This document shows positions 32,850-43,182 of a stretch of DNA of 64,000 nucleotides, piece after piece. This stretch comes from Bathynomus jamesi. Taxonomy: Eukaryota > Arthropoda > Malacostraca > Isopoda > Cirolanidae. The notes under the pieces are model-generated. The model had not been told where the DNA came from. It did no database searches and saw only the letters and a list, made by a program, of their open reading frames with translations. Made by a program: the position numbers and the translations under genes. Position 1 is the first letter of the stretch. Each line of letters starts with the position of its first letter. The DNA lies in the NCBI GenBank assembly GCA_023014485.1, contig JAJOZX010012301.1:5001-69000 (forward strand). Reading direction: 5' to 3'.

Positions 32850-33836
32850 AAAAGCGCCCCCCCCCCCCTCCGCATAGAAGAAGAAGAAAGCCAAAATCAA
32901 AAATCAAGGTCCAGGGAATTTCGAGATGCCTCGACTCTGCGTTTGAAAGATGAGAGGTCATAGACAGAAAGAACGATGGATTGAGAAAGATTGTTCCAAA
33001 GTTAGTTGACCGGTTGAGTAGATGAAAGATTGAAAATACCGATTAACCCTTGCATTAGAGAGTTGGACAGAAAAGGAATGAGAAAGTGTAGAAAGTCTGA
33101 TGCTGGGTGCTCTCCTTAGAGGAGGAGGCATGCAGTAAGAGAGTTCAGAAGAGCAATGTCCGTTATAATAGCGATAGTAAAGAGAGAGTGTGAGGCAACA
33201 GTGCGGTGGAGAGAGAGAGAGAGAGGGAGATTGAAGACAGTAAGAGGCGGGAATTGATGAGACGAAAAGCCTTTGATTCCACCCGGTCAAGTACGGCTGT
33301 GTTGGTTGAGTCACCCCACACATGAGAAGTATACTCCATACAGGGGTGAACAAGACCCCTGTACAGAGACAACAACTGAGTGGGGGTGAAGAAACCGCGG
33401 AAGCGGTACAGCACAACTAACCTCTTAAAAGCTGTTTTAGAAAGAGAGTATATGTGATCTTTCCAGGAAAGATCACGAGAAAAGGAAACGCCAACAATGT
33501 TAAGAGAAGAAGGATTGAGTTGCGTGTTCTTGAAGGTAAGGGAATAGTTGTGTTCAAGATTGTGACGAGTAGACAGATGGAGGAACTGAGTTTCTGAGGC
33601 ATTGAAAGTCACAAGGTTTTATCTGCCCCAATCAAATATAGCAGAAAGACCAGAGGTCAGGTGTCCCATAGCCGTTCCACGCGAATCATGAAGTGACTGC
33701 TGTGAGGGACGCTTTGGGAAGCGGGTGAAGAAGTGAAGAGTGGAATCATCGGCATAGGAGTGAATAGGACAGTAAGTGTGAATTAAAAGATCATTAATAA
33801 ATTAAAGGAAAAAAGTGGGTGACAGGACAGAACCCT
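32850..33836 (-). pseudogene. LINE-B: non-LTR retrotransposon RT, 3' part
   Basis: From 33836 down on the minus strand: VPQGSVLSPTFF, the catalytic SYADDST (near 33740-33770), FNASETQFLHLSTRHN, the RT thumb block YRGLVHPCMEYTSHVWGDST, VESKAFRLINS, a CMPPPLRRAP segment, and SNARVNRYFQSF. The 3' tail contains 'CTTGATTTTTGATTTTGGC' and a C-rich run at 32860. These motifs match a jockey-superfamily LINE I associate with decapod genomes (from memory). Stops and frameshifts occur, for example after DWGR. The other half, 34917-35465, is on the far side of a Mutator-like insertion. Confidence 0.83.
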
Positions 33837-33845
33837 GAGGAACAC

Positions 33846-34907
33846 GGAGATCCGACAAAACCCCCACACGAAAAAAAAACCACCGACAAAACCCCCGGCG
33901 ACAAAACACCCACCCTAAAAAAAACCAGCGACAAAACCAGGGCCCCCAGCCTTCGTTAGGTAGCCTTATAATCGTTTTTCTTTTTCTTTTTCCTTGTGGG
34001 TTTGCAGCATATATTTTATATATATATATATATTGACGATTGGTTAGGTTAAGTCGTAATATTTTCGTTCCATCCATAAACCAAATATCGGACTTACCTA
34101 AATGTTGCATACATTCTTCTGTAGCAAACACAATGACTCGATTCCTGGCTTCAATGCCACTATCGTGAATAAAAAAAGGCTTAGTATTTTCTCTACCAGT
34201 CATAGCCCAATCACCTGAGATTTATAAATCATTTAAAGATACTGGATCCTTAGGTCGTCCTTCCTGACGCTTTCTTTGAACATTTCTTTTTACTGTACTT
34301 AATTTTCCCATAGCAAGTCTTCCTTCTTGAGTCATGCTTTCCAATGAATCCGCGACAACGCGACTAGTATTTCCTTTGTTTGATTTGGCCTGTTGATAGA
34401 GGGATGCACGCACTTTCGCTGCCTCTATTGATCCTTCATCTCTCTCATGATTATGCTCCATACTCGAAATGATATCGGTTATTTCTAAATTAGTTGTTAT
34501 TTTACCGTTACATCCAAACGCTGCTCTTCTAGCACACTCCCACCGCTTTGTATTAGAACTAGTGGATTTTTTAGTATACATATAGCCATTATAACAGCTT
34601 TTCGCCACCTTTATTATTCCGAATGACTTCCATGATGGGTAAAAACGGAAAGAAAATATAATTTGCGGTGAAAATTTCAGAGATACTGCTGCAGTGAAGC
34701 TTATTCAGAAACTGAAACTGGAATTTCTCAAAACCTATAACCTAGACTCTGTCACCTTGACCTTGAATTTAAATACACATTATATATTTATTTTGTGAGT
34801 GGGGGTTTTGTCGCATTACCTATTTCGGGGGTTTTGTCGGTGGGGTTTTGGTCGCCGGGGGTTTTGTCAGTGGAGTTTTTTTCTTGTGGGGTTTTTGTCG
34901 TACATTC
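33846..34907 (-). mobile_element. Mutator-like element (MULE), internally deleted, 9-bp target duplication
   Basis: GAGGAACAC flanks the element on both sides (33837-33845 and 34908-34916). Removing the element and one copy restores the LINE reading S-G-V-P-Q-G-S-V. Each end holds several copies of a CGACAAAACCCCC unit in inverted arrangement (33853-33930 and 34798-34900), that is, repeated subterminal motifs inside long inverted repeats. The 9-bp duplication and the coding remains identify the superfamily. Confidence 0.88.
34030..34608 (-). pseudogene. MULE transposase N-terminal part with FLYWCH-type zinc finger
   Basis: A minus-strand frame from 34608 carries an FLYWCH-like finger: W-E-C-ARRAAFGC-NGK with a closing MEHNHERD (C...C...H.H). 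A linker with RVVADSLESMTQ follows. A frame break near 34210 leads to NRVIVFATEECMQHLGKSDI and WFMDGTK, where the Asp matches the first catalytic residue of MULE transposases. The reading is then cut by the inverted repeat, so the second Asp, the Glu and the SWIM finger are absent. The copy cannot be active and would depend on a full-length element. Confidence 0.78.
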
Positions 34908-34916
34908 GAGGAACAC

Positions 34917-35465
34917 CACTGTTAATAGCTATTGAAGAAGAAAAGTGGCCATCTACAACCGCAGCTATAGATCGGCCAAAAAGGAAATTAGAGATGAAGG
35001 CACAGATAGAAGGATAGAAACCGAAGGAGTGCAGTTTCGAAATTAAAGATTTGTGCCAGACTCTATCAAAAGCTTTGGTATGTCTAGCGCAATAGCAAAA
35101 GTTTCATCGAAATCTCGAAAGGAGGATGACCAAGAGTCAGAGATATGCACGAAAATCGCCAGCAGAGCGTCCCTTGCGGAACCCATACTGACGATCTGAA
35201 AGAAGATTGTGAGAAGAGAGGTGTTTAAGAATCTTCATATTAAAGATATATTCAAAAACTGTGGAAAGGCAAGAAATCAAAGCCATTGGACGATAGGTTG
35301 GAGGGTTGAGAGCGGTCACCCTTCTTGGGAACAGGCTGAATGAAGCGAACTTCCAGCAGGAACGAAAAGTACCAGATAAGAGACAGACGAAAGAGTTTGC
35401 CTAGGCAGGATGTCAACACAGAAGCACAGTTCTTAAGAACAACAGAAGGAACACCATCATATTGC
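34917..35465 (-). pseudogene. LINE-B: RT N-terminal part (5' of the MULE insertion)
   Basis: It continues LINE-B upstream: NCASVLTSCLGKLFRLSL, IQPVPKKGDRS, YRPMALISCLSTVFEYIF, SDRQYGFRKGRSAGDF, then in another frame the AIALDIPKAFDRVWHKS region with the first RT aspartate. Frameshifts occur near 35140 and 35310. The copy ends a few bases before the mariner at 35479, so the LINE is 5' truncated or was broken there. Confidence 0.8.
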
Positions 35466-35639
35466 TAATTTTATAATATAAGGTTGTAACATATATTCTG
35501 CTCGATTTTTTAGTTCATTCAGAACAAAAATTAAAGGACAATGACAAATTAATCATCAATATAATTCCCTTATTTTTATATAACCTCCTCCCACCTGTAG
35601 AAAAGTGTTTTATGCCACGTTCCAAGAAATCCCTTGGTT

Positions 35640-36465
35640 ACGAGTTAAAGAAAAAGCGATCACTTCGTTTTCGATAGCTTCCCTGGATTGCAACTTTTGT
35701 CCATCTAGTGTTGCAGACTTCTGAATAAATGGTAGTTTGAAGGTGCGATGTCCTGAGAATAAGGTGGATGAGACATTTTTTCCCAACCAAATGCCTCCAA
35801 TTGGGCAGTGGTGATTCGAGCAGTGTGAGGGCGCGCGTTATCTTGGTGGAATAGAACACCTCTGCGATTAATTAATGCAAGACGTTTTTCTTGTAATGCC
35901 ATCTTCAATCGTTGGAGTTGTTGGCAGTAGACTTCAGCTGTGATTGTTTGGTTATCTGGCGGAAGCTCAAAATGAATAATTCCTTACATATCGCACCAAA
36001 CGCAGAGCAAAATTTTCTTTGGATGGGGTCCATTCCTTGGCTGAGGTTCAGGCTTTGTTTCACGGCTAAGTCACTGATGTCGACGCTTAATATTGTTATA
36101 GAGGACCCATTTTTCATCCCCAGTGACGATCCGATTCAAAAACGGTGCCTGCAGTTGCCGAGAATGCAGTGATGTGCAAATATCGATTCGATGTTGAAGA
36201 TTCGCTCGTGACAAATCATGCGGAACCCATTTTCCAACCTTCACTACTTTTCCTAACAGCTTCAAATGACGATGAATGGTCATATGGCTAACGCCGAGTT
36301 GCAGGCCACCTTCTCTTACAGTTACCGTTGGGTTTTCCTCCACTGTTGCTTTCAGCAACTCGTCTAACTCATTTGGTCGTCCTGTTCCTTGATAACCATC
36401 TCCTACACATCCATTCGCTCACATCAGCATCACATGTCGAATATGCTCTTTCGTGGGCTCCATGT
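35640..36465 (-). pseudogene. mariner transposase, inactivated
   Basis: It starts MEPTKEHIRHVMLM and is cut at once by TGA. The first helix-turn-helix is partly lost; the second reads VREGGLQLGVSHMTIHRHLK. Then WVPHDLSRANLQHRIDICTS, IVTGDEKWVLYN (first catalytic Asp), a frameshift, VLFHQDNARPHTA (second Asp) and YSQDIAPSNYHLF (third Asp, the DD34D spacing type), ending with a decayed NGIQEL-type tail near 35640. Frame changes lie near 36071 and 35905. Length is close to the usual 345 residues. Confidence 0.85.
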
Positions 36466-36660
36466 TTTTTCAATTACTGTAATATCGTAGGGGTGGCGTT
36501 GTAACTATGAAAAACACCAGAGAAAATATTCATTAGCCTAATCCTACACTAGCCTAAGTCATTCTGTATCATTCTGCATCGTAATAAAACATGTGCGAAC
36601 CTGTCGCTGCGTGTATTTTGCAACATTTCTAAAACTACTTCACATTAGGTTATTCTATTA

Positions 36661-39279
36661 CACTGTATAACACTGATTCTGTTTATATAGAATTTTTTAT
36701 GTTTTTATATGCATTTGTGGGCGCTGAGTCCAAATCTGGCCTTGGTTTGTGTGTACCATCAATGGTTTCAGAGATAATCCATTTCTCATGTTTTACCAGT
36801 ATAATGTTGTTATGGGCGCAGCAATATCAGAATAATCAGGAATTGTTGAGAACAATCCGGATGTTCGTTGACAGTTTCTTGCTCTAGAAATTGCCCGAAA
36901 CTTCCACTGTGCTATAAAGAAGAGCGCAGAGTCTGAGAAGTCAGTAAGTGTGAGCACACAAAGAAAGCAGGTTGTTTGTCTGATGGTTACCAGCACTGAG
37001 GTACTGTGTTTCTGTGTTTCTCTGTGCTGACGATTTGAGTGTTATCGATCCTTTTTTATTGCGAACATTATTTCAGTGTTGTGAATACATCTTTTTTCTG
37101 TAATCTGTTGCAGATTTAATAACTCTTCTCTCTATATCTGCAGGTTATGATTAATGTAGTACAGTTTGGTAAAGAGAATGGCAACTAGAGCTTGTAAACA
37201 CTCGCCGGATATATTCTGCTACGTTTGTGGGTATTACATTGACCCCAAGCAAGTATCGCACAAGATTGTGAAAGGCACCAAGTTCTGGATCGCGTATCGG
37301 CTGTATTTTGGTATGCCTATGGGTGACCAAGATAAGCCCTGGGCACCCCATGTGATCTGTGGAAGCTGCTGCTCCACACTTGAAGGGTGGCTGCGGGGAG
37401 TACGCAAGACAATGCCCTTTGCGATACCCAGAATATGGAGAGAACCAAAGAGCCACCACGACGATTGCTACTACTGCATGGTAGATGTTTCTAAGTACAG
37501 GAAAGTTAAAGGAAGGCAGACTCTTCAGTATCCAAGCATAGCGTCGTCCATAGCTCCTGTACCACATGGCGAAGGTCTTCCAATACCACGTCCACCAGAA
37601 CAGGTACCTATCCATTACTTTACCTTCTGTATTTACAGACTGTGGGTCATTATGTGTCGATTTTTCTTTGTGCTGGTGCTCTTCTACATATATAGCTATG
37701 CCTATATTTTGTTTCTTTGCTTTGCAGGTTGAAAATGAGGATGCAGTTAGCTCATTTGAGATGTCGGCTGATGAGGACAGTCATGATGAAGAATATACAG
37801 TAACTTTCAGTACAAACCCTCACTTTCCAAATCAGAGGGAATTGGACGACTTAATTAGAGATTTCGGTCTGACGAAATCAGGGTCTGAGCTTCTGACCTC
37901 CAGACTCAAAGAGTGGAATTTGCTTGGAGAAGACTGCAAGAGCACTGTATACCGAAAGCGGCATAAAGAGTTTGCAAGGTTCTACGATGTCAATGGCTCT
38001 CTCTGTTATTGCAGCGAGGTTAATGGTCTATTCACAGCTATTGGGTTAACACATATACCCTCAGAGTGGCGCCTGTTTATTGACAGTTCAACTCTGAGTT
38101 TAAAAGCTGTTCTACTCCATAATGGGAACAAATATCCATCTATACCAGTTGCACATTCTGTTTAAATGAAAGAGGACTATGAAAATCTCAAACAACTGCT
38201 CACTCAAATCAGGTATGAACAATATAACTGGGACGTGTGTGGTGATTTCAAAATGATTGGTTTCCTGTTAGGTTTACAAGGAGGGTTTACTAAATATTCA
38301 TGTTTTCTTTGCCTGTGCGATAGCAGGGCTTCAACTGACCACTATAAAACAGTTCAGTGGCCTCCACGTGAAGGACTGCAACCAGGAAAGTACAATGTAC
38401 TCAGGGAACCTCTTGTGAAGCCTGACATAGTTCTGCTACCACCTCTCCATATTAAGTTGGGTCTAATTAAGCAGTTTGTAACTGCGTTAGATTTTGGTGG
38501 GGAAGTTTTCCAACAGATTCGGGTCATGTTCCCTAAACTCTCTGAGGCCAAAGTCAAGGCGCTGTTGAATTCAAAGAACCTTGAAGCCAAGATGACTCCG
38601 ATCGAAAAAGAGGCTTGGTGTGCTTTCCGTGATGTAGTTCGTGGGTTTTTAGGCAACCATAAAGCACCAAACTATAAGGAGTTAGTGTCAAACTTGATTA
38701 AGTGCTATGGCAAAATGGGGTGTGTACGTCTTTAAAATTACACTCTCTGCATTCACATCTAGACTTTTTTCGTGATAACCTGGGCGATGTGAGTGAAGAA
38801 CATGGCGAAAGATTCCATCAAGATATTCAAACGATGGAGAAAAGGTACCAGGGCCATTGGGATGCTTCCATGATGGGAGACTACGTATGGTCGCTGATCA
38901 GAAAGGATAAGAATGTTCATACGCGGGAGTCGCGTTCTTCAGTGCATTTTTAAGGAACACACACTACATAACGAGGCTTGTTATTCTCTTATCCGTTCTC
39001 CTCATGATATATATTATATCCTTTGCACCATTTTGGGTTTGTCAAACAATTTGGGCTCAATAAACATTAATTTCCAATAGTGTTTTTATTTTCAGAAAAT
39101 ATTTATGTCAGCCTTCTTTATATACTTTGCCATATGAAAAGTGTGATAACCTATATTTTTGAAACGGTTGATGATAGAGCAAAACCAATATCATTTTTGG
39201 AATCAGCGCCCCAAAATCATTAAGAAACGACAGAAAAATCACAATAAACAGAAAATTTTTAAAATTTTGTTACCCACTG
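36661..39279 (+). mobile_element. E1: CACTA-like transposon with 3-bp TTA duplication
   Basis: The left end CACTGTATAACACTG (36661) is preceded by TTA, and the right end GTTACCCACTG (39279) is followed by TTA. Inverted similarity extends inward: TTCTGTTTAT, then GGGCGCTGAGTCCAAA at about 36718 answers GGGGCGCTGATTCCAAA (inverted) at about 39198-39214, followed by TTGGTTT and TATCATCAA-type words. Size (2619 bp), layout and coding content match E2 (44760-47323). The terminal bases CACTG/CAGTG fit the CACT[A/G] rule of CACTA elements. Confidence 0.72.
37178..38956 (+). pseudogene. Candidate CACTA-like DDE transposase of E1 (zinc-finger N-terminus), inactivated
   Basis: Exon 1 (ATG 37178 to 37603, 142 codons) has CKHSPDIFCYVCGYY, HVICGSCCSTLEGW and DCYYCMVD, probably zinc-binding. 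A 124-bp intron (GTACCT ... TTTGCAG, 37604-37727) keeps the frame. Exon 2 passes an acidic linker to EWRLFIDSS (candidate first Asp, near 38082), WDVCGDFKM (second Asp, near 38244), the C2C pair CFLC, then LHSLHSHLDFF (H-x4-H) and EEHGERFHQD (candidate Glu), ending DYVWSLIRKD. That order equals the D, D, C2C, H3-4H, E layout of CMC/Transib transposases, but the assignment is inferred. Disruptions: TAA at 38163-38165 and a frameshift near 38722. An AATAAA lies at 39059. I recognise the family as common and unnamed in arthropod genomes. Confidence 0.7.
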
Positions 39280-39596
39280 TTATCTATCGTCCGTTTTCTA
39301 ATCGAGCAGAATTTGTTACAACCTGATAAAACAATTCCATCTAATTTTAATTTAATTTCGCACACGTGGCAAGCTGTCCATCGGCTTAATTATTATACGC
39401 TCAAAATATACTTTCCCTCTGTGCAACAAATTTTAGGTTTTTTTTTTTTTGTGCAGGACATACCAACCAACCTCCCTTCATACCAATCGTTTTATAACGT
39501 TATATATACTGTGGACGTTATCATGACCAATACATCTGTATAATGTATAAGCCATTTCTCGTAAGTTCTTATTGCTTGTAACAGAGTATGTGACTA

Positions 39597-39785
39597 CGTC
39601 GTGGCCACGTTGCAACACCACTTCTCGTTAGATCAGCGACGTTGGCTTTGATCAGTAGTTGGACAGGTGGCCGCCCTCCGCGTTCAGATGATGTAACGAC
39701 CCTTAGATGGTTCGGATCTCACAAAAATATAGGTCTCCTCCGTCACATGACCTTTGAGCTGTTATGAAACAGCTCAGTCTACCAC
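39597..39785 (+). repeat. 5S-rRNA-derived SINE, decayed
   Basis: ACGTCGTGGCCACGTTGCAA, AGATCAGCGACGTTGG, AGTAGTTGGACAGGTGGCCG, ATGATGTAACGACC, then GGTTCGGATCTCACAAAAAT and AGGTCTCCTCCGTCACATGA. It lies 45 bp from an Ig exon of the host gene. Confidence 0.82.
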
Positions 39786-39829
39786 AGACATTTTTATTTT
39801 TAATAAAGAATATATTATATACTACTTAC

Positions 39830-39989
39830 ATTGAACACTTAATTGTAGAGTATTGCTCTGGGTCGTGCCAACCGCATTGGTGGCACTGCAGCTGTAGTTC
39901 CCTGCATCAGATCGCTGTACCCTTTGTAATACCAGGTTTGTTCCCCCGACCAAAACGCCTTCTTGCTTGTCATGGAACACATCTTCATT
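39830..39989 (-). CDS. Sidestep-like IgSF receptor, exon encoding C-half of the preceding Ig domain
   Basis: A 160-bp exon with acceptor AACTCCCTTTTCAG and donor GTAAGT (39829-39824). The frame reads NEDVFHDKQEGVLVGG, TNLVLQRVQRSDAGNYSCSA and TNAVGTTQSNTLQLSVQ. SDAGNYSCSATNAVG is the classic Ig F strand with the second cysteine, followed by the G strand. It leaves a single T that pairs with AT of the exon at 24456 to make the family-typical Y of YAPxC. It is the most 5' exon I could identify; the exon with the first half of this Ig domain should lie upstream (higher coordinate) but was not found up to 64 kb. Confidence 0.87.
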
Positions 39990-40230
39990 CTGAAAAGGGA
40001 GTTCGAAGAGTGTTCAATGATTTACCAGTCAACCAGAGTATAAAATTTGTGCTCTAAAAAAATTGTATACGATCAGTTGGGGCATAATACCCCGAGAAAA
40101 TTGAGTTCACTGAAGTTCTGACGACAAAATAACCTAACCAGAAAGTACACTCCAATAAAAATTAATTTTCTTAGTAAAACAACATTGATGAAAACTTTTA
40201 TAAAGAATGATCAAGTTATATGCACTAAAT

Positions 40231-40427
40231 CAGTGGTTCCCAACGTGGGTGCCACCGCTCCCCCAGTGGACGTTTGAGAATGTTAGGGGGCGCTAGGAAA
40301 CTGTAAAATTGTTACCTTCTATTAATGAGTCACTTATCCCGTTATATTATCATCTTTATGAGGTGGCACCAGCAAATATTGATGGACATAAGGGGTGTTG
40401 ACTTAAAAAAAAGGTCGGTAACCACTG
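40231..40427. mobile_element. hAT-type MITE with 8-bp target duplication
   Basis: CAGTGGTTCCCAACGTGGGT at the left, and inverted GGTCGGTAACCACTG at the right. Flanks CACTAAAT (40223-40230) and CACTAGAT (40428-40435) form an 8-bp duplication with one change. Confidence 0.83.
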
Positions 40428-40509
40428 CACTAGATCTTACGACAAAGGGATAAAAGTTGCAATAAGAAATAGATTTATCAAAAACTTTTGGCCTGCTCTA
40501 AGGTCTTCA

Positions 40510-40875
40510 TCACGTGTGAAAAACCGAGTATGGGCCTTAATATGAATAGCCAAGTATGGGCCTTAACCCTTTAAGAACAAGTCCGCAGCATATGCGGCCA
40601 CTCTTGTTACCAGAACGTATTGATTTTATTGTTATTCAAAACTAAATATTTTAGTAATTAGTCACTGAAATGATACACATTTTGGGTTCCTTTCCCGACA
40701 ACAAAATAGCATCTATATATAAACATGTAGAAACATTTATAGAAACGAGGCATTGTAGTACAATTTATATTATTATTTCTGGTGCACCTTAAAGTACCAT
40801 CCGTCGTTAAAGGGTTAATATGAAGAGCCGAGTATGGGCCTTAATATGAAGAGCCAAGTATAAAACTTAGTTTAA
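40510..40875. repeat. Minisatellite (about 25-bp unit) split by a TTAA MITE
   Basis: Units of the type GAGTATGGGCCTTAATATGAAGAGCC occur on both sides of a 247-bp element (40567-40813). Confidence 0.7.
40567..40813. mobile_element. piggyBac-type MITE inside the minisatellite
   Basis: TTAA (40563-40566), CCCTTTAAGAACAAG, and at the other end CGTTAAAGGG followed by TTAA (40814-40817). The TTAA target is part of the repeat unit CCTTAATATG, showing precise insertion. Confidence 0.65.
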
Positions 40876-41404
40876 GCCTTGGTATGAAGATATTGGTATA
40901 GGTCTTTGGATTAAGACCTAACTGTAGCCTAAGAAAGATTATGCTTCTAAGGAGGACAAATCTTAAAGTAATTTTTACAAGCACTGTGCAAGTATCACCA
41001 ACTCCATTTATACAAATATTAAAAGATTAATAATTTTTTTTTTAGAAAGGTACCTTAGGCTAGGCTAACATCGAATTTACAGTACAAGATGGCGTATTCC
41101 ATAATTTTCTTTGGACGAATTTGATTTTTCGAATTGTATTTCATGAACATCTCGACAGTATCTTCGAATTTCGTTATTAGTTTCTTTATTGCAGATCTGT
41201 TGTTTTTTGGACTTCCCGCGCTAAATTGTGTATTAAAATCACGTTGCAATTGCATACCACTTTCTGTATCCAAATAACGCTTTAAAATAAACACAAATTG
41301 AACTGTAAAATACATCATTTTGTATCGTAAATTCAATAATAGCGTATCCCAACTACAGTGAAAAAAAAAATCAAAATTCCTTGAAAATAAGGAGTTGTAG
41401 AAAT
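40876..41404. other. Stretch without recognised genes
   Basis: AT-rich; a minus ORF at 41055-41336 (contains NKKKL-like basic runs) has no recognised family. Confidence 0.45.
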
Positions 41405-42205
41405 TTATGCCGGATCTTTTCAGTTTGACGGCCTGCGGGGACCCCCTCCTAAAAAAAACCCCGCTTTTTTATTTAGTTAATGTTTATTACATTACAGAAT
41501 AATACATTTTAGTTTACAGAAATGAAAAATAATGTCAAGAAAATAGAGTTGAAAGTGGACAAAAATAAAAAAATAAGACATTACTAGCAGAGGCCCGTGG
41601 TAAAAATACCACGCTTAAGCAATCAACAGGGGCAACCTATGGGAAAATTAATGAATGCCCGATTAGGTCAACTGTACGCCCTTGACGATTGGTTAAGTAG
41701 TGATATTTTTCGTTAGTTTTGACAGTAAACTAACTAAAATATTACTTCAACTAACCAATCGTCAAGGGCGTACAATTGACCTAACCGGGCATTCAGTTAA
41801 CCTAACCACTATTGGACCTTTTCCAGTTTGTGTACCGTTTTCCATATAATTTATTTTTGCTTCTTTTCAGATCAAAAATGAGTGATATCAATCTCTTTAG
41901 TTAGGCTTATAAGGCTAACTAACGAAAATATCACGACCTAACCTAACCAATCGTTAGGTTAACTGTACGCCCTTGACGATTGGTTAGGTTAGGTCATGAT
42001 ATTTTCGTTAGTTAGCCTTATAAAGCAAAATAAATTATATGAAAAACGGTACACAAACTGGAAAAGGTCCCCACTATTTTTCGTTTCTCTAAAACTAAAA
42101 TGTATTATTCTGAAATGTAATAAATATTAACTAAATAAAAAAGCTGGGCTTTTCCTTTCAGGGGGAGGTTCCCCGCAGGCAGTCAAACCGAGAAGATCGT
42201 TCATG
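41405..42205. mobile_element. Large nested palindromic element, about 800 bp
   Basis: The outer arms (about 41413-41540 and 42078-42205) share GTTTGAC.GCCTGCGGGGA and ACAGAATAATACATTTTAGT-type words inverted. An inner pair shares GGACCTTTTCCAGTTTGTGT (41817) and its inverse (42050-42070). A further inner pair is built from AACGAAAATATCACGACCTA and CGCCCTTGACGATTGGTTAG. No ORF; origin unknown. Confidence 0.6.
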
Positions 42206-42257
42206 CCACATTGTTTGTAACATGAATCAAACAAAATAGAGCGTCCTTTATATTATA

Positions 42258-42605
42258 CAGGGTGTCCCATAAGTCAGGTCATATAGGAAAAATTATTTTA
42301 AATTAAATTTACAGATGTTTAAATTGATTGTCTTGTTTTGGAACTTTTTTGGTTGCAGGTAGAATAACACGCAATGGCTAATATAAAAGCGAGTTACACT
42401 GGTGAGGGAAAGGCCTCCGCAGAGGCCTTTTCCTCACCAGTGTAACTCGCTTCCATATTAGCTCACTTCCATCTTATTCTACCTGCAACAAAATTACGGT
42501 CGCAAAACAAGACGCCAATTTCAACATTTGTTTTAGTTCCAATGTATTATTTTTGTAAATTTAATTTAAAATAATTTTTCCTATGTGACCGGACTTATGG
42601 GACAC

Positions 42606-42609
<4 letters not shown>
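42258..42609. mobile_element. MITE family M1, copy 3
   Basis: TA, CAGGGTGTCCCATAAGTCAG; the inverse ends at 42609 before (GT)n. The hairpin centre GAGGGAAAGGCCTCCGC / GCGGAGGCCTTTTCCTCACC is strongly paired. The right end runs into (GT)n(TA)n at 42608-42647. Confidence 0.86.
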
Positions 42610-42646
<37 letters not shown>

Positions 42647-42647
42647 G

Positions 42648-42926
42648 CTTTCGAAGATAAGGAATACTAAAATAAACGAAAATTCTAATAAAAACAAAAT
42701 AAAAAAAAGTCAACTGCGATTTCGTTAAAAGAAAAATACAAATTGTCAACAAAATGGATTGGTAAATTCTCTGAGACGGTTAACCAATCCCATTCATAGG
42801 CCTTCAACCAATTACAGAGGCTTTAAGCCCTTATATACCAAAGACTCTCCGATAAAATTCTTTTGGAAGCTTCCTCCACAACACTACTGTAGAAATTGCA
42901 TCACTACTTATAGTTTTAGCATATGG
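42648..42926. other. Stretch without recognised features
   Basis: Nothing recognised. Confidence 0.45.
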
Positions 42927-43150
42927 GCTACGTAGTGGCCGATGTCGTAACACCGCTTCTCGGAGATCAGCGAAGTTAAGCGATATTGGGTCTGGGTAGT
43001 AGTTGGATGGGAGACCGTCCTCTGCGCCCAGATTATGTAGCGACCCGTGGTTCGGATCCTACGTAAAGCTGTAGGTCCCCTCCGTCATATGACCTTAGAT
43101 GTTGCGAAGGAGGTTAAACAACCCCAATTAAAAAAAAAAAAAAAAAAAAA
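42927..43150 (+). repeat. 5S-rRNA-derived SINE, full length with A-rich tail
   Basis: The best-kept copy: GGCTACGTAGTGGCCGATGT, AGATCAGCGAAGTTAAGCGA, GGGTAGTAGTTGGATGGGAG, CGTGGTTCGGATCCTACGTA, AGGTCCCCTCCGTCATATGA, TTGCGAAGGAGGTTAAACAA, then CCCCAATT and A(20). Confidence 0.92.
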
Positions 43151-43182
43151 TATATATAATGATAACTTTATGAGAGTCAGGG

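Larger units (their letters stand above)
35479..39326 (-). mobile_element. mariner element, split by the CACTA-like element E1
   Basis: The ends are TAAGGTTGTAACATATATTC at 35479 and, inverted, TCAGGTTGTAACAAATTCTG ending at 39326, both continuing to TGCTCGATT. TA duplicates flank at 35477-35478 and 39327-39328. Without E1 (2619 bp plus a 3-bp duplication) the mariner is about 1.23 kb, the normal size. The transposase is on the left, and E1 sits in what was its 5' untranslated region. Confidence 0.87.

Noticed and set aside
42927..43127. Functional 5S rRNA gene
   Set aside because: The internal promoter matches but the outer stem and the 3' third of 5S rRNA are replaced by the SINE body, and ten copies share that structure.
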